From positions 1 to 29,960 of IMG/VR virus record IMGVR_UViG_3300044675_001691: DNA of 29,960 bases. One strand, given 5' to 3'. Source of the DNA: a virus. Positions 13,105 through 20,054 of this stretch are shown here, piece by piece. Both the position numbers and the translations under genes were made by a program. Each line of letters starts with the position of its first letter. Within the stretch, counting starts at the first letter, position 1. The notes under the pieces were generated by a model. That model did not search any database and had not been told where the DNA came from. It worked only from the letters and a program-made list of their open reading frames with translations.

Positions 13105-13712
13105 GCGGTTGGATTAAATTACACAAAACACTTAAAGACTGGGAATGGTACGACGACCACAACGCAACGCGTTTGCTAGTTCACTTACTTTTATCGGTAA
13201 ACTACGAAGACAAGGAGTGGAAAGGGCAAACAATAAAAGCGGGTTCATGCGTTACTAGTTGGGAAAACTTAGCCAAAGAAATAGGCCTTTCGGTCAAGCA
13301 AACACGCACCGCAATGGCCAAGCTTGAAGCCTCTAAAGAAGTGGCACGCCACACGACAAACAAATGGCAAGCTGTAAGCCTTGTAAAATGGTCTAAGTTG
13401 CAAGTTGAATGTGCTAATGAGGGCAAACAACAAGGCACACAAAGGGCAACAACTAAAGAATATAAAGAAATAAAGAATATATTTACGCGCCCAAGTGTTG
13501 AAGAAATTAAATCCTACTGCCAAGAAAAAAGCTTACAATTAGACGCCCAAAGCTTTATAGATTATTACGATAGTAACGGGTGGAAAGTAGGTAAAAACCA
13601 AATGAAAGACTGGAAAGCTACGGTAAGACGTTGGGCAAAGCCAAAAGAACAAGTAGAAATGATACACGACCCGCTTTACGAACAAGCTAAAAAACTAGGT
13701 TATGTTAAGTAA
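13101..13712 (+). CDS. Replisome organiser / winged-helix replication initiator
   Basis: 203 residues. The N-terminal half (SGWIKLHKTLKDWEWYDD, RLLVHLLLSVNYEDKEWKG, then SWENLAKEIGLSVKQTRTAM) is the winged-helix pattern of phage replisome organisers. The C-terminal part (FIDYYDSNGWKVGKNQMKDW, then KATVRRWAK) is the DnaD/DnaT-like motif that loads helicase. It overlaps the next gene (13702) by 11 bases, and that gene encodes the helicase-like ATPase, as in many phages. A middle stretch (residues about 105-135) is polar and probably a linker. Role: origin binding and helicase recruitment. Confidence 0.8.
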   Translation: MSGWIKLHKTLKDWEWYDDHNATRLLVHLLLSVNYEDKEWKGQTIKAGSCVTSWENLAKEIGLSVKQTRTAMAKLEASKEVARHTTNKWQAVSLVKWSKLQVECANEGKQQGTQRATTKEYKEIKNIFTRPSVEEIKSYCQEKSLQLDAQSFIDYYDSNGWKVGKNQMKDWKATVRRWAKPKEQVEMIHDPLYEQAKKLGYVK

Positions 13713-14643
13713 AGGAATACACCTAGAAAAGCTTTTCGACTATAAGAACGGAAAAATAAAACAAGGGCTAGGCATAGGCACAAAGCTAGACGAATACTTA
13801 AGATACAAGCCTAGACAACTGAATATTATTTTAGGCCATGACAACGTCGGTAAGACTTATTGGATCAATTGGTATTTTCTTACCCTTGCACTTAAACACG
13901 AATTAAAGTTTGTTATGTGGTCTGGTGAAAACCAATACTGGCAAGTTCTTCGCGACATGGTACAAATTTACGCTGGCAAACCATTTAAGCAATTAAGCGA
14001 ACGCCAAATAGCGAGATACACGGCTTACCTAGAGCAATACTTCGAATTTATAGACAACTCAAAGCTTTACAAACCTAGCGAACTTTTCGAACTATTCCGT
14101 AAGTCGGACGCCGACGCTTGTTTAATTGACCCCTATACGGGCTTAGACCGCCAAATGGGCTACGAGGGTAACTATAAGTTTTTGAACGACGCCCGCCAAT
14201 TTTGCAACGAAACTGGAAAGACTTTGTATATAAACACCCACCCGAATACGGAAAGCGGACGTAGTGGCAACATTTACCCAGATAACCATATGTGGAAAGG
14301 CCACCTTAAACCGCCAATGAAAGACCATATAGAGGGTGGTAAGGCGTTCTTAAACCGCTGCGACGACATGATAGTAGTACATAGGCTAGTAAAACACGAA
14401 ACAATGAAATACGTAACGCTAGTAACAACTGAAAAGATTAAAGACCAAGAAACGGGCGGGGCTATTACGGGCTTTGATGAATTTATTTTTTGTGAATTTA
14501 ACCACGGCTTAGGCTTTGTGATTGAAAACAAAGACGCTCTTAAAGAAATGCGACCACGCGAACAACAAACCAAACTGCAAACAAACGAAATACTAACAAC
14601 CAGCGAAAAGCTTAGACGCCTCGCTAACGAAACACCTTTTTAA
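13702..14643 (+). CDS. DnaB-like RecA-fold helicase/ATPase (no primase or N-terminal domain)
   Basis: 313 residues. Walker A is GHDNVGKT (residues 45-52), Walker B is ACLIDPY with Asp143, and TLYINTHPNTESGR serves as the sensor-like segment after it. The order fits the C-terminal ATPase domain of DnaB/RecA-type replicative helicases; the N-terminal collar domain is missing. Position after the replisome organiser supports a role in unwinding or loading at the fork. The Walker A differs from the common GxxGxGKT in having His-Asp-Asn before Val-Gly-Lys. Start at 13702 overlaps the upstream gene and has the GGTTATG context seen elsewhere here. Confidence 0.75.
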   Translation: MLSKGIHLEKLFDYKNGKIKQGLGIGTKLDEYLRYKPRQLNIILGHDNVGKTYWINWYFLTLALKHELKFVMWSGENQYWQVLRDMVQIYAGKPFKQLSERQIARYTAYLEQYFEFIDNSKLYKPSELFELFRKSDADACLIDPYTGLDRQMGYEGNYKFLNDARQFCNETGKTLYINTHPNTESGRSGNIYPDNHMWKGHLKPPMKDHIEGGKAFLNRCDDMIVVHRLVKHETMKYVTLVTTEKIKDQETGGAITGFDEFIFCEFNHGLGFVIENKDALKEMRPREQQTKLQTNEILTTSEKLRRLANETPF

Positions 14644-14645
14644 AC

Positions 14646-14936
14646 ATGGAACTAGGACTTGAAATTATCAAAACACGGGCTAACCTTTGGGCAATTCAGT
14701 ATAGAATAAAAACAGCACGCGAACAAATACTAAAAACACGCCCAAAAGCAACAGACTACATACAAGGCGCTGAGAAAAGCGAACAAGAACTACTAGAGGC
14801 GGTTTCGTTTTTCACTAGACTACACGAACATGCGGTATCTTTAAGCCGTGAAAACACAATACTAGCTAGTCGTAACATAGAACTAGCCAGACGCATCAAA
14901 GAATTAGAAACGGAACTACAAACAAGTAATTTTTAA
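14646..14936 (+). CDS. Coiled-coil early protein
   Basis: 96 residues, almost entirely helical. Heptad-like spacing appears in SFFTRLHEHAVSLSRENTI and NIELARRIKELETELQ. The N-terminal helix is basic (KTRANLWAIQYRIKTAREQI). It starts 2 bases after the ATPase stop and ends 3 bases before the methyltransferase, so it sits in the replication operon. It could be an accessory replication or recombination factor; no direct evidence exists. Confidence 0.65.
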   Translation: MELGLEIIKTRANLWAIQYRIKTAREQILKTRPKATDYIQGAEKSEQELLEAVSFFTRLHEHAVSLSRENTILASRNIELARRIKELETELQTSNF

Positions 14937-14939
14937 GAC

Positions 14940-15593
14940 ATGAAGTTATTAGAGCTTCACGCTGGCAGTAGATCAGTAGGTAAAGTCGCCGAAAGTTTAG
15001 GTCTTAAAGTCTTTTCGGTTGACTGGACGGACTACGAAAACATAAACCTAGTAATAGACATAGAGCAATTAAAACCCGAACACGTGCCATTTATTCCAGA
15101 CGTTATTTGGACTAGCCCAGATTGCACCACTTATTCAATAGCAGCAATAAGCCACCACCGAAACGGAACGCAACCAGTAAGCGAATACGCTAAAAAGTGC
15201 GACGCGGTAAATTTTCACCAAATAGAACTAATAAATTACTACCTAAAGCTAAACCCTAACTTAAAATTCTTTATTGAAAACCCCCGCGGCATGATGCGAA
15301 AAATGCCTTTTGTAAAGGGTATAGATAGAGCAACTATTTGGTATTGCCGTTACGGCGACGACCGCGCAAAGCCGACCGACATATTTACAAACCATTTGTA
15401 TAGTGTTTTCAATCCTAACGGGTGGCTACCAAAACACGAATGTTTTAACGGCAACCAGCATTGTCACCACCAAAGAGCGCCTAGAGGATCCAAAACGGGA
15501 ACGCAAGGCCGTGCGGGTAGTTATGAGCGTTCTGTAATTCCTAACGCTTTAGTTTATGAAATTTTATATAGTTGTAAAGATGCCACGTTGTAA
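14940..15593 (+). CDS. C5-cytosine DNA methyltransferase (phage type)
   Basis: 217 residues. Motif I is LELHAGSRSVGKVAESLG (SAM binding). Motif IV is WTSPDCTTYS with the catalytic Cys62; Asp replaces the usual second Pro of 'PPC'. Motif VI is FFIENPRGMM with Glu113. The target-recognition part must be short. It would methylate cytosines in phage DNA, most likely to escape host restriction; no partner nuclease gene is present. The family is common in Bacteroidetes phages. The protein ends SVIPNALVYEILYSC, matching the usual last motif that closes the fold, so it does not look truncated. Confidence 0.8.
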   Translation: MKLLELHAGSRSVGKVAESLGLKVFSVDWTDYENINLVIDIEQLKPEHVPFIPDVIWTSPDCTTYSIAAISHHRNGTQPVSEYAKKCDAVNFHQIELINYYLKLNPNLKFFIENPRGMMRKMPFVKGIDRATIWYCRYGDDRAKPTDIFTNHLYSVFNPNGWLPKHECFNGNQHCHHQRAPRGSKTGTQGRAGSYERSVIPNALVYEILYSCKDATL

Positions 15594-16098
15594 AAATTGC
15601 AAAAACAAGTTCGAGCCGATCCGTTTTAACCATAAATTTTGCCTAAAAGACGAATGTGTTAGGGCGTTTGTAGAAGAAACCAAAGCGGCCGCGTGGAAAA
15701 ACACGAAAAAGAAATGGACAACCGAACTAAAGACAACCAGCGACTGGCTAAAAGACGCGCAAAAAGTATTCAATACCTACATAAGAACTAGAGACGAAGG
15801 TAAGCCGTGCATAAGCTGCAACCAACCGCCAAAGAAAAAGAACGCGGGCCACTATTACAGCCAAGGCGGACACTCAAACGTGCGGTTTGACGAAGACAAC
15901 GTGCATTTGCAGTGCGAACATTGCAACACTTTTCTATCTGGCAACCTTCTAAACTACCAAATAGGCATAGAACAACGCATAGGCGCCGATAAATTGATTG
16001 AATTACAAGGACGCGCACACCTCGAAAAGCGTTGGGACGTCGAAGAACTTAAAGAATTGATAAAAATTTACAAGAAAAAAACGAATGAATTGAAATAA
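15580..16098 (+). CDS. ninG: NinG/Rap-like recombination endonuclease
   Basis: 172 residues from ATG 15580 (MPRCKNCK); an upstream in-frame ATG at 15556 lies deeper in the methyltransferase gene. The zinc ribbon has Cys4, Cys7, Cys21 and Cys26. The core follows NinG closely: FNTYIRTRDEGKPCISC, NAGHYYSQGGHSNVRF, then HLQCEHCNTFLSGN. NinG (lambda Rap) is a structure-specific nuclease that cuts recombination branch points such as D-loops and Holliday junctions. It stands directly before the Erf annealing and exonuclease genes, completing a recombination module. It overlaps the methyltransferase stop by 14 bases. Confidence 0.88.
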   Translation: MPRCKNCKNKFEPIRFNHKFCLKDECVRAFVEETKAAAWKNTKKKWTTELKTTSDWLKDAQKVFNTYIRTRDEGKPCISCNQPPKKKNAGHYYSQGGHSNVRFDEDNVHLQCEHCNTFLSGNLLNYQIGIEQRIGADKLIELQGRAHLEKRWDVEELKELIKIYKKKTNELK

Positions 16099-16099
16099 A

Positions 16100-16116
16100 G
16101 TATATATTTGCATATA
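16100..16116 (+). promoter_or_regulatory. Second copy of the early promoter 17-mer (GTATATATTTGCATATA)
   Basis: Identical over 17 bases to 10370-10386, with the -7 box TATATTTG at 16103-16110. It begins 2 bases after the NinG stop and 25 bases before the Erf ATG. The -33 TTG is not conserved here, so this may be a weaker or regulator-dependent promoter. The inverted TATAT/ATATA arms could bind a dimeric repressor. Confidence 0.65.
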
Positions 16117-16140
16117 GTTAACACTTAAAAACAACAAGTT

Positions 16141-16668
16141 ATGAAACATTTATTTAAAGCGCTTGCGGCTTTTCAGCAAGAAGTACCAGTAATCCACAAA
16201 GGAACGCAAGGGTTTGGCTATTCTTATAGCGACTTACCCGCAATCTTTAAAGTAATTAACCCGCTACTAGCAAAACACGGTCTAGGCTTTACCCAAAACC
16301 TACACACCAAAGACGGCGCCAACTACATTTCTACTATTATTTTCCACGTAGAAACGGGCGAAAACATGGAAAGCATGGTTTCAATTCCTAGCGTTAGCCT
16401 TAAAGGCCAAAACGACTACCAAGCCTTCGGCAGCGGCGTGACCTACTACCGTCGTTATGCCATCTCGGCCGCCCTTGCACTTGTGACGGATAAAGACACA
16501 GACGCAAGTGGTGAACAAGTTAAAAACGAAATCAAAAAGAAAACACTTGACGCAAAACGTTTTCAAGCCGCAGTAGTTGCAATACAAAAAGGTGAGTTTA
16601 ATCGTGAAAAACTTGAAAGCCTTTACGAATTAACCGAAGGTCAAACCGATATGTTAAACGCGCTATGA
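16141..16668 (+). CDS. erf: ERF-family single-strand annealing recombinase
   Basis: 175 residues. GFGYSYSDLPAIFKVINPLL near the N-terminus and FGSGVTYYRRYAISAALAL with DKDTDA near residues 95-122 are the ERF signatures (compare P22 Erf). The protein anneals complementary single strands at resected ends during phage recombination and repair. The C-terminal 50 residues are helical and may bind partners. It is translationally coupled (ATGA) to an exonuclease gene, giving a synaptase-exonuclease pair, and has its own promoter copy upstream, so it may be expressed separately from the replication genes. Confidence 0.88.
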   Translation: MKHLFKALAAFQQEVPVIHKGTQGFGYSYSDLPAIFKVINPLLAKHGLGFTQNLHTKDGANYISTIIFHVETGENMESMVSIPSVSLKGQNDYQAFGSGVTYYRRYAISAALALVTDKDTDASGEQVKNEIKKKTLDAKRFQAAVVAIQKGEFNREKLESLYELTEGQTDMLNAL

Positions 16669-17345
16669 AGACTTTTAAAATTAGATGTTCTGCCATAGGT
16701 AAAATAATGACTAACCCCCGCACTAAGGGGGAGTTATTAAGCCAAACCGCAAAGACGTACATAGAAGAAGAAGTGTTGCGTGCGAAATACGGCATTATTA
16801 AGACGTTTTCAAGCCGTTACACCGACAAAGGTAACCTAGTAGAAGACGAAGCCATAGAAATGGCCGCAAACGCGCTAGAATTAGGTTTCTTATATAAGAA
16901 CCACGAACACTTTGAAAACGACTTCTTGACTGGGACACCAGACGTAAACACGAACGACATACTTTTAGACGTAAAAAGTTCTTGGGACGCTACTACCTTT
17001 CCGTTTTTTGCTACGGAAATACCGACTAAAGACTACTACTACCAATTGCAAGGCTACATGGAATTGACGGGTAAGACCGAAGCTTTGCTAGTTTACTGCC
17101 TAGTCAACACACCCGCCGACATGATTGAAGACGAAGTGCGCCGCGCACACTGGAACGCTAGACTTATGGACGAAAGCCAAGAACTACGCGACGAGGTGTT
17201 AAAGCGCCATTCGTTTGACCATATACCCGACAACCGCCGTGTGAAGTTCTACAAAATAGAAAAAGACGAACAAGTAATAGCCGAAATCAAAGAGCGCGTC
17301 GAACTATGCCGCGAGTATTTTAACACCCTATACAATTTTTTATGA
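16665..17345 (+). CDS. YqaJ/lambda-exonuclease-like PD-(D/E)XK nuclease
   Basis: 226 residues. The N-terminal RCSAIGKIMTNPR fits the 'R.S..g.i...' motif. The PD-(D/E)XK core is TGTPDVN (Asp93) with ILLDVKSSW (Asp102, Lys104), and YYYQLQGYMELTG carries the conserved Gln and Tyr of viral alkaline exonucleases. It resects double-strand ends to make single strands for the Erf protein encoded just before. Coupled to Erf (overlap at 16665-16668) and to the following gene (ATGA at 17342). The active-site set looks intact. Confidence 0.85.
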   Translation: MKTFKIRCSAIGKIMTNPRTKGELLSQTAKTYIEEEVLRAKYGIIKTFSSRYTDKGNLVEDEAIEMAANALELGFLYKNHEHFENDFLTGTPDVNTNDILLDVKSSWDATTFPFFATEIPTKDYYYQLQGYMELTGKTEALLVYCLVNTPADMIEDEVRRAHWNARLMDESQELRDEVLKRHSFDHIPDNRRVKFYKIEKDEQVIAEIKERVELCREYFNTLYNFL

Positions 17346-17665
17346 AACAAGAAGTAGAAGACCAGATAGTAAAAAGCGTGCTAGCTAAGTACGTCGAACG
17401 CTCAAACACGGGGCTAAAGAAATACGGAACGCCGCTAACACGAAACGACCTAACGCTAGATCAATGGATAACCCACCTACAAGAAGAACTAATGGACGCC
17501 ACTTTATACCTAGAGCGCATCAAAAAAGACATAGCGCTAGTAGAGGTCGAAGCGTTTAGCAATGGTTACCGCGAAGCTTTAGGAAATTACCGCGAAACGT
17601 TACTAACAAAAAAAGGCTGCGCGTGCTATGGCAGCAACGAAATACACGAATGTAATTGTAAATAA
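17342..17665 (+). CDS. Possible MazG-like protein
   Basis: 107 residues. KYGTPLTRNDLTLDQWITHL followed by QEELMDATLYLERI resembles the 'EE..D' helix of MazG-like nucleotide pyrophosphohydrolases in phages ('eEl.Da..Yl.k'). Only one such helix can be seen, so catalytic activity is uncertain. The C-terminus holds four cysteines (KKGCACYGSNEIHECNCK), an uncommon addition that may bind zinc. It is coupled to the exonuclease by ATGA and is followed by a 26-base gap. Confidence 0.5.
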   Translation: MKQEVEDQIVKSVLAKYVERSNTGLKKYGTPLTRNDLTLDQWITHLQEELMDATLYLERIKKDIALVEVEAFSNGYREALGNYRETLLTKKGCACYGSNEIHECNCK

Positions 17666-17691
17666 ACACGAACTAAATAAATCAGAATAAG

Positions 17692-17916
17692 ATGAAAGTA
17701 ACAATAGAGCTGCACAACGAAGAAGACGCCCTAGACGCTTTGAACGGTACTAAGTGGAAACTGGCAATGTTTGAACTTGATCAAGAACTGCGAGGCATAG
17801 TTAAACACGGGTATATCGGAAACCGCGAGGCAACCGACTGCGAAATGGAAGTGTACGACAAATGCCGCGAATTGTTACGCGAAAAAATGAACGACTATAA
17901 TTTAATTTTTGACTAA
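17692..17916 (+). CDS. Small early protein (74 aa)
   Basis: MKVTIELHNEEDALDALNGTK then KLAMFELDQELRGIVKHG, ending ELLREKMNDYNLIF. This ferredoxin-like start ('IEL.NEEDA.DALNG.KW') is widespread as a small conserved protein in many unrelated phages, without known function. It overlaps the next gene by one base (TAATG at 17914-17918). Confidence 0.7.
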   Translation: MKVTIELHNEEDALDALNGTKWKLAMFELDQELRGIVKHGYIGNREATDCEMEVYDKCRELLREKMNDYNLIFD

Positions 17917-18323
17917 TGAAACACAACCTAGAAAATTACAAGGCCACAATAGACGCAATGGCCGAAAAGAAAACCTTTAGACTGGCGGAATTTCACCCGC
18001 GACGCTTCGACTTGTTTTACGTGCTGAAAAAATACAACTACATTCAGCAAATAGACTACGGGGTTTATGAATGGGCGGGTAAAAAGCCAAACATTCGAAC
18101 GGCTAAACGTGTGGCCTTACTAACTCAAGAATACCGCCGTACGTGGACAAGTTCACAAAACAAAGAACAAACTAGCCTAGAGCTAAAAACGGAGCGCAAA
18201 ACGCCAAAAACAAACCCAAAACAAATAAACAAAGAAAAAGCGGGCGCAATTGCTACAATGATCCTAGTAGGCGTTGTTGTATTGGCTACTATCATTAACT
18301 TTATTATTTACTTAAAGAACTAA
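17916..18323 (+). CDS. C-terminally membrane-anchored early protein
   Basis: 135 residues. Residues 1-65 (KATIDAMAEKKTFRLAEFHP, FDLFYVLKKYNYIQQIDYGVYEW) look like a small winged helix. A basic polar linker follows (TERKTPKTNPKQINKEKAGA), and residues about 112-131 form a single membrane helix (ATMILVGVVVLATIINFIIY). Tying a DNA- or protein-binding head to the membrane is an unusual layout for such a small phage protein. Function unknown; the membrane segment and linker are clear, the winged helix is a guess. Confidence 0.65.
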   Translation: MKHNLENYKATIDAMAEKKTFRLAEFHPRRFDLFYVLKKYNYIQQIDYGVYEWAGKKPNIRTAKRVALLTQEYRRTWTSSQNKEQTSLELKTERKTPKTNPKQINKEKAGAIATMILVGVVVLATIINFIIYLKN

Positions 18324-18327
18324 AAAC

Positions 18328-18513
18328 ATGAAAACACAAGCACAATTTTACAACAACGAAACGGCTATGGAATACTGGGAGCAGTATTTTACAACACAAA
18401 CACCAACTGCAATAACAATAGAGCAATTAAACGAAATAAAACGCATTTTAGACGACTTGACGCACTTGTTAAGTGAAGGCTATAAAGTAGACGTGCAACT
18501 ACAAACAGTATAA
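18328..18513 (+). CDS. Small early protein (61 aa)
   Basis: Starts in the A-rich context CTAAAAACATG. Helical: AQFYNNETAMEYWEQYFTTQ then IEQLNEIKRILDDLTHLLSEG, ending YKVDVQLQTV. Lies between the membrane-anchored protein and the SSB-like protein in the same operon. Function unknown. Confidence 0.65.
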   Translation: MKTQAQFYNNETAMEYWEQYFTTQTPTAITIEQLNEIKRILDDLTHLLSEGYKVDVQLQTV

Positions 18514-18534
18514 TAATAAAAAACAACTAAAAAC

Positions 18535-18780
18535 ATGGAAACAAAGAACAACGCGGGTGCAATTTTCAAAAACAACTACAAGAAATCGGAAAGCCACCCA
18601 GACTACAAAGGAAAATGCGTAGTAAACGGTAAAGAAATGGAGATTGCGTTATGGGTAAAGGACACAAAGACGGGCGAAAAGTTCTTTTCGGCTTCATTTA
18701 GCGAACCATACGTAGCCCAAGAACAAGCCCCAGCGCCAACAAACCCGCCCGTAATGCTTAACGACAATCTACCATTCTAA
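18535..18780 (+). CDS. Putative DNA-binding protein with SSB-like C-terminal tip
   Basis: 81 residues. NAGAIFKNNYKKSESHPDYK, KCVVNGKEMEIALWVKD and KFFSASFSEPYV form a strand pattern found in small phage/plasmid proteins of the DUF736-like type. A Pro- and Ala-rich linker follows and the chain ends MLNDNLPF. An acidic or polar tail closing in (D/N)xLPF matches the partner-docking tip of bacterial single-strand-binding proteins. No other SSB gene is visible, and neighbours are recombination genes, so a single-strand-binding role is plausible but unproved. Confidence 0.6.
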   Translation: METKNNAGAIFKNNYKKSESHPDYKGKCVVNGKEMEIALWVKDTKTGEKFFSASFSEPYVAQEQAPAPTNPPVMLNDNLPF

Positions 18781-18785
18781 AAGTT

Positions 18786-18986
18786 ATGCACATAAACGAC
18801 ATAGAATTACGCAATAAGTTGCGGCACGTCTTAAAGTCGAAAACACGTAACCAAATAGCCGAGGAAATCAAAGAAAAGACGGGTAAGTTTCACCCCTTTC
18901 AAATACAAAATTTCCTAGATGGCAAAGACGTTTCATTGTCCACGGCGGTAAAGCTAGACGAGTATCTAATTAGACACGAACTTTAA
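18786..18986 (+). CDS. Small helix-turn-helix protein
   Basis: 66 residues. LRHVLKSKTRNQIAEEIKEK then FQIQNFLDGKDVSLSTAVKL follows the Cro/C1-type helix-turn-helix layout (helix 2 NQIAEEI, recognition helix FQIQNFLDGK, then 'S..T..KLDEYL'). It would bind DNA as a dimer and is the best candidate in the window for a repressor of the early promoters, for example at the repeated 17-mer with inverted arms. It is the last gene before the terminator at 19005. Confidence 0.65.
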   Translation: MHINDIELRNKLRHVLKSKTRNQIAEEIKEKTGKFHPFQIQNFLDGKDVSLSTAVKLDEYLIRHEL

Positions 18987-19004
18987 ACGCTTAACTACTA
19001 CTAC

Positions 19005-19028
19005 AAGCCCCTTAATTGGGGCTTTTTT
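19005..19028 (+). terminator. Rho-independent terminator closing the early operon
   Basis: AAGCCCC (19005-19011) pairs with GGGGCTT (19018-19024) around TTAATT, followed by TTTTG. It lies 18 bases after the stop of the small helix-turn-helix gene. Confidence 0.9.
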
Positions 19029-19040
19029 GTTGAAAAATTA

Positions 19041-19072
19041 TTGAAACACGAATACAAAAACCTATACTTTTG
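19041..19072 (+). promoter_or_regulatory. Promoter (TTG-N21-TACTTTTG) before the sigma-like operon
   Basis: TTG (19041-19043) and TACTTTTG (19065-19072) are 21 bases apart, fitting the Bacteroidetes model. The ATG at 19077 is only 4 bases past the -7 box, so the mRNA should be leaderless or nearly so. It comes directly after a terminator, which makes a new promoter necessary. Confidence 0.7.
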
Positions 19073-19076
19073 ACCT

Positions 19077-19328
19077 ATGGAATTACTAATATATGTTTCG
19101 TTAGCGTGGTGGCTTGTCAATTTCGAGCCTTTACAGCTACTTTTGGACGCTATCTTTAGCCGTATACCAATTAACAACCTTACAATAGCTATACACGCCG
19201 CTTTCGGGTGTCCTAAGTGCGTAGGCTTTTGGGTAAGTTGGGCTTTAACTGGTGAATTTTTAACGGCTACGCTTATAAGTTTAACCGCACATGCTATTGA
19301 CCTATGCTTACAGAAACTCAGCAACTAG
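19077..19328 (+). CDS. Small membrane protein with CxxC motif
   Basis: 83 residues. Hydrophobic segments lie at about residues 2-25 (LLIYVSLAWWLVNFEPLQLL) and 50-76 (GFWVSWALTGEFLTATLISL). The middle contains FGCPKCVGFWVSW, with a Cys-Pro-Lys-Cys pair at the membrane edge. Small proteins with 'F.C.KC..FW' are common in Bacteroidetes phages without known role; redox or metal binding is possible. First gene of the operon that carries the sigma-like factor. Confidence 0.65.
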   Translation: MELLIYVSLAWWLVNFEPLQLLLDAIFSRIPINNLTIAIHAAFGCPKCVGFWVSWALTGEFLTATLISLTAHAIDLCLQKLSN

Positions 19329-19507
19329 AAGTAGGCAAATTGCTCGAACAACTTACGCCCACGCGTCTAAGTAAAATGCACCTGAAAAAGCTGCAAAAGA
19401 TAAAGAACGCCGTAACTGGCCAAAATGACAACCGTTGTTTATGCGCTGCTTCGGATCGCGTTAACTATTATAATGAGTTCCTTGTCTGGTATCAAAAGAA
19501 CGCTTGA
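19304..19507 (+). CDS. Small protein (67 aa) before the sigma-like gene
   Basis: Overlaps the upstream gene by 25 bases. Helical: LTETQQLEVGKLLEQLTPTR then SKMHLKKLQKIKNAVTGQ, ending DRVNYYNEFLVWYQKNA. It also overlaps the next start by 35 bases (19473-19507), a level of packing that suggests coupled translation with the sigma-like protein. Function unknown; a partner or anti-factor is possible only by position. Confidence 0.6.
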   Translation: MLTETQQLEVGKLLEQLTPTRLSKMHLKKLQKIKNAVTGQNDNRCLCAASDRVNYYNEFLVWYQKNA

Positions 19508-20054
19508 CGCGTACATAACCGCGAATTACGACGAAGTTAGGGCCTACACTAACCATATGCTAACGCGTTTACGCCACCATAAAAAGCTAGAACTTATAAT
19601 GGTGAAGGCCGACACCATAATAAACAACGCATATTTACACGTTGCAAGCTTAGAAGACCACGAAGCCGACGAAAACAAGGTAAAAAGCTACCTACTTAAT
19701 ACAATCAAAATGCAGGTTTGGTGGCCTACGTCGGTAAGCCGCAAACAAGACGAGGTGTATAGCCAAGAATACGTAGCAAAAGACGAACCCAACGACACCG
19801 AAATAGAGCATAAGGTCAAAATCGAAGAACTTATAAACCTACGCAAAGCCTGCATAGCAATTTACTTGGACGAATTGGTTAGCCCCGTGGAAAAAAGGAT
19901 AGCCGAGGCGTATTTTGAACACCGCCGTCAAACCTCTAGGGAAATGGCCGAGTTCTTCGACATACCCCGCACGTCGGCTTACTACATGATAAAGGCTATG
20001 AAACAAAGAATAAAAGAAATCGAATATAGTTATAGAAATGGAAAAGACCAATAA
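19473..20054 (+). CDS. Sigma-factor-like protein (region 4-type helix-turn-helix)
   Basis: 193 residues from ATG 19473 (MSSLSGIKRTL); a longer frame from 19425 begins with a hydrophobic stretch belonging to out-of-frame coding sequence and is less likely. Residues about 136-181 (VSPVEKRIAEAYFEHRRQTS, then REMAEFFDIPRTSAYYMIKA) resemble sigma region 4, which reads the upstream promoter element. The N-terminal half is helical (LDAYITANYDEVRAYTNHML) as in region 2 of small sigma factors. It is transcribed just before terminase and tail genes, so it may switch on late transcription, possibly at the TAATATnGTT sites. The alternative is a generic phage transcription regulator. Confidence 0.6.
   Translation: MSSLSGIKRTLDAYITANYDEVRAYTNHMLTRLRHHKKLELIMVKADTIINNAYLHVASLEDHEADENKVKSYLLNTIKMQVWWPTSVSRKQDEVYSQEYVAKDEPNDTEIEHKVKIEELINLRKACIAIYLDELVSPVEKRIAEAYFEHRRQTSREMAEFFDIPRTSAYYMIKAMKQRIKEIEYSYRNGKDQ

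Noticed and set aside
20023-20033. AATATAGTTAT resembling the late motif near the small membrane gene
   Set aside because: It lies in conserved coding sequence of the sigma-like gene and does not abut the ATG at 20038, so it is probably chance.
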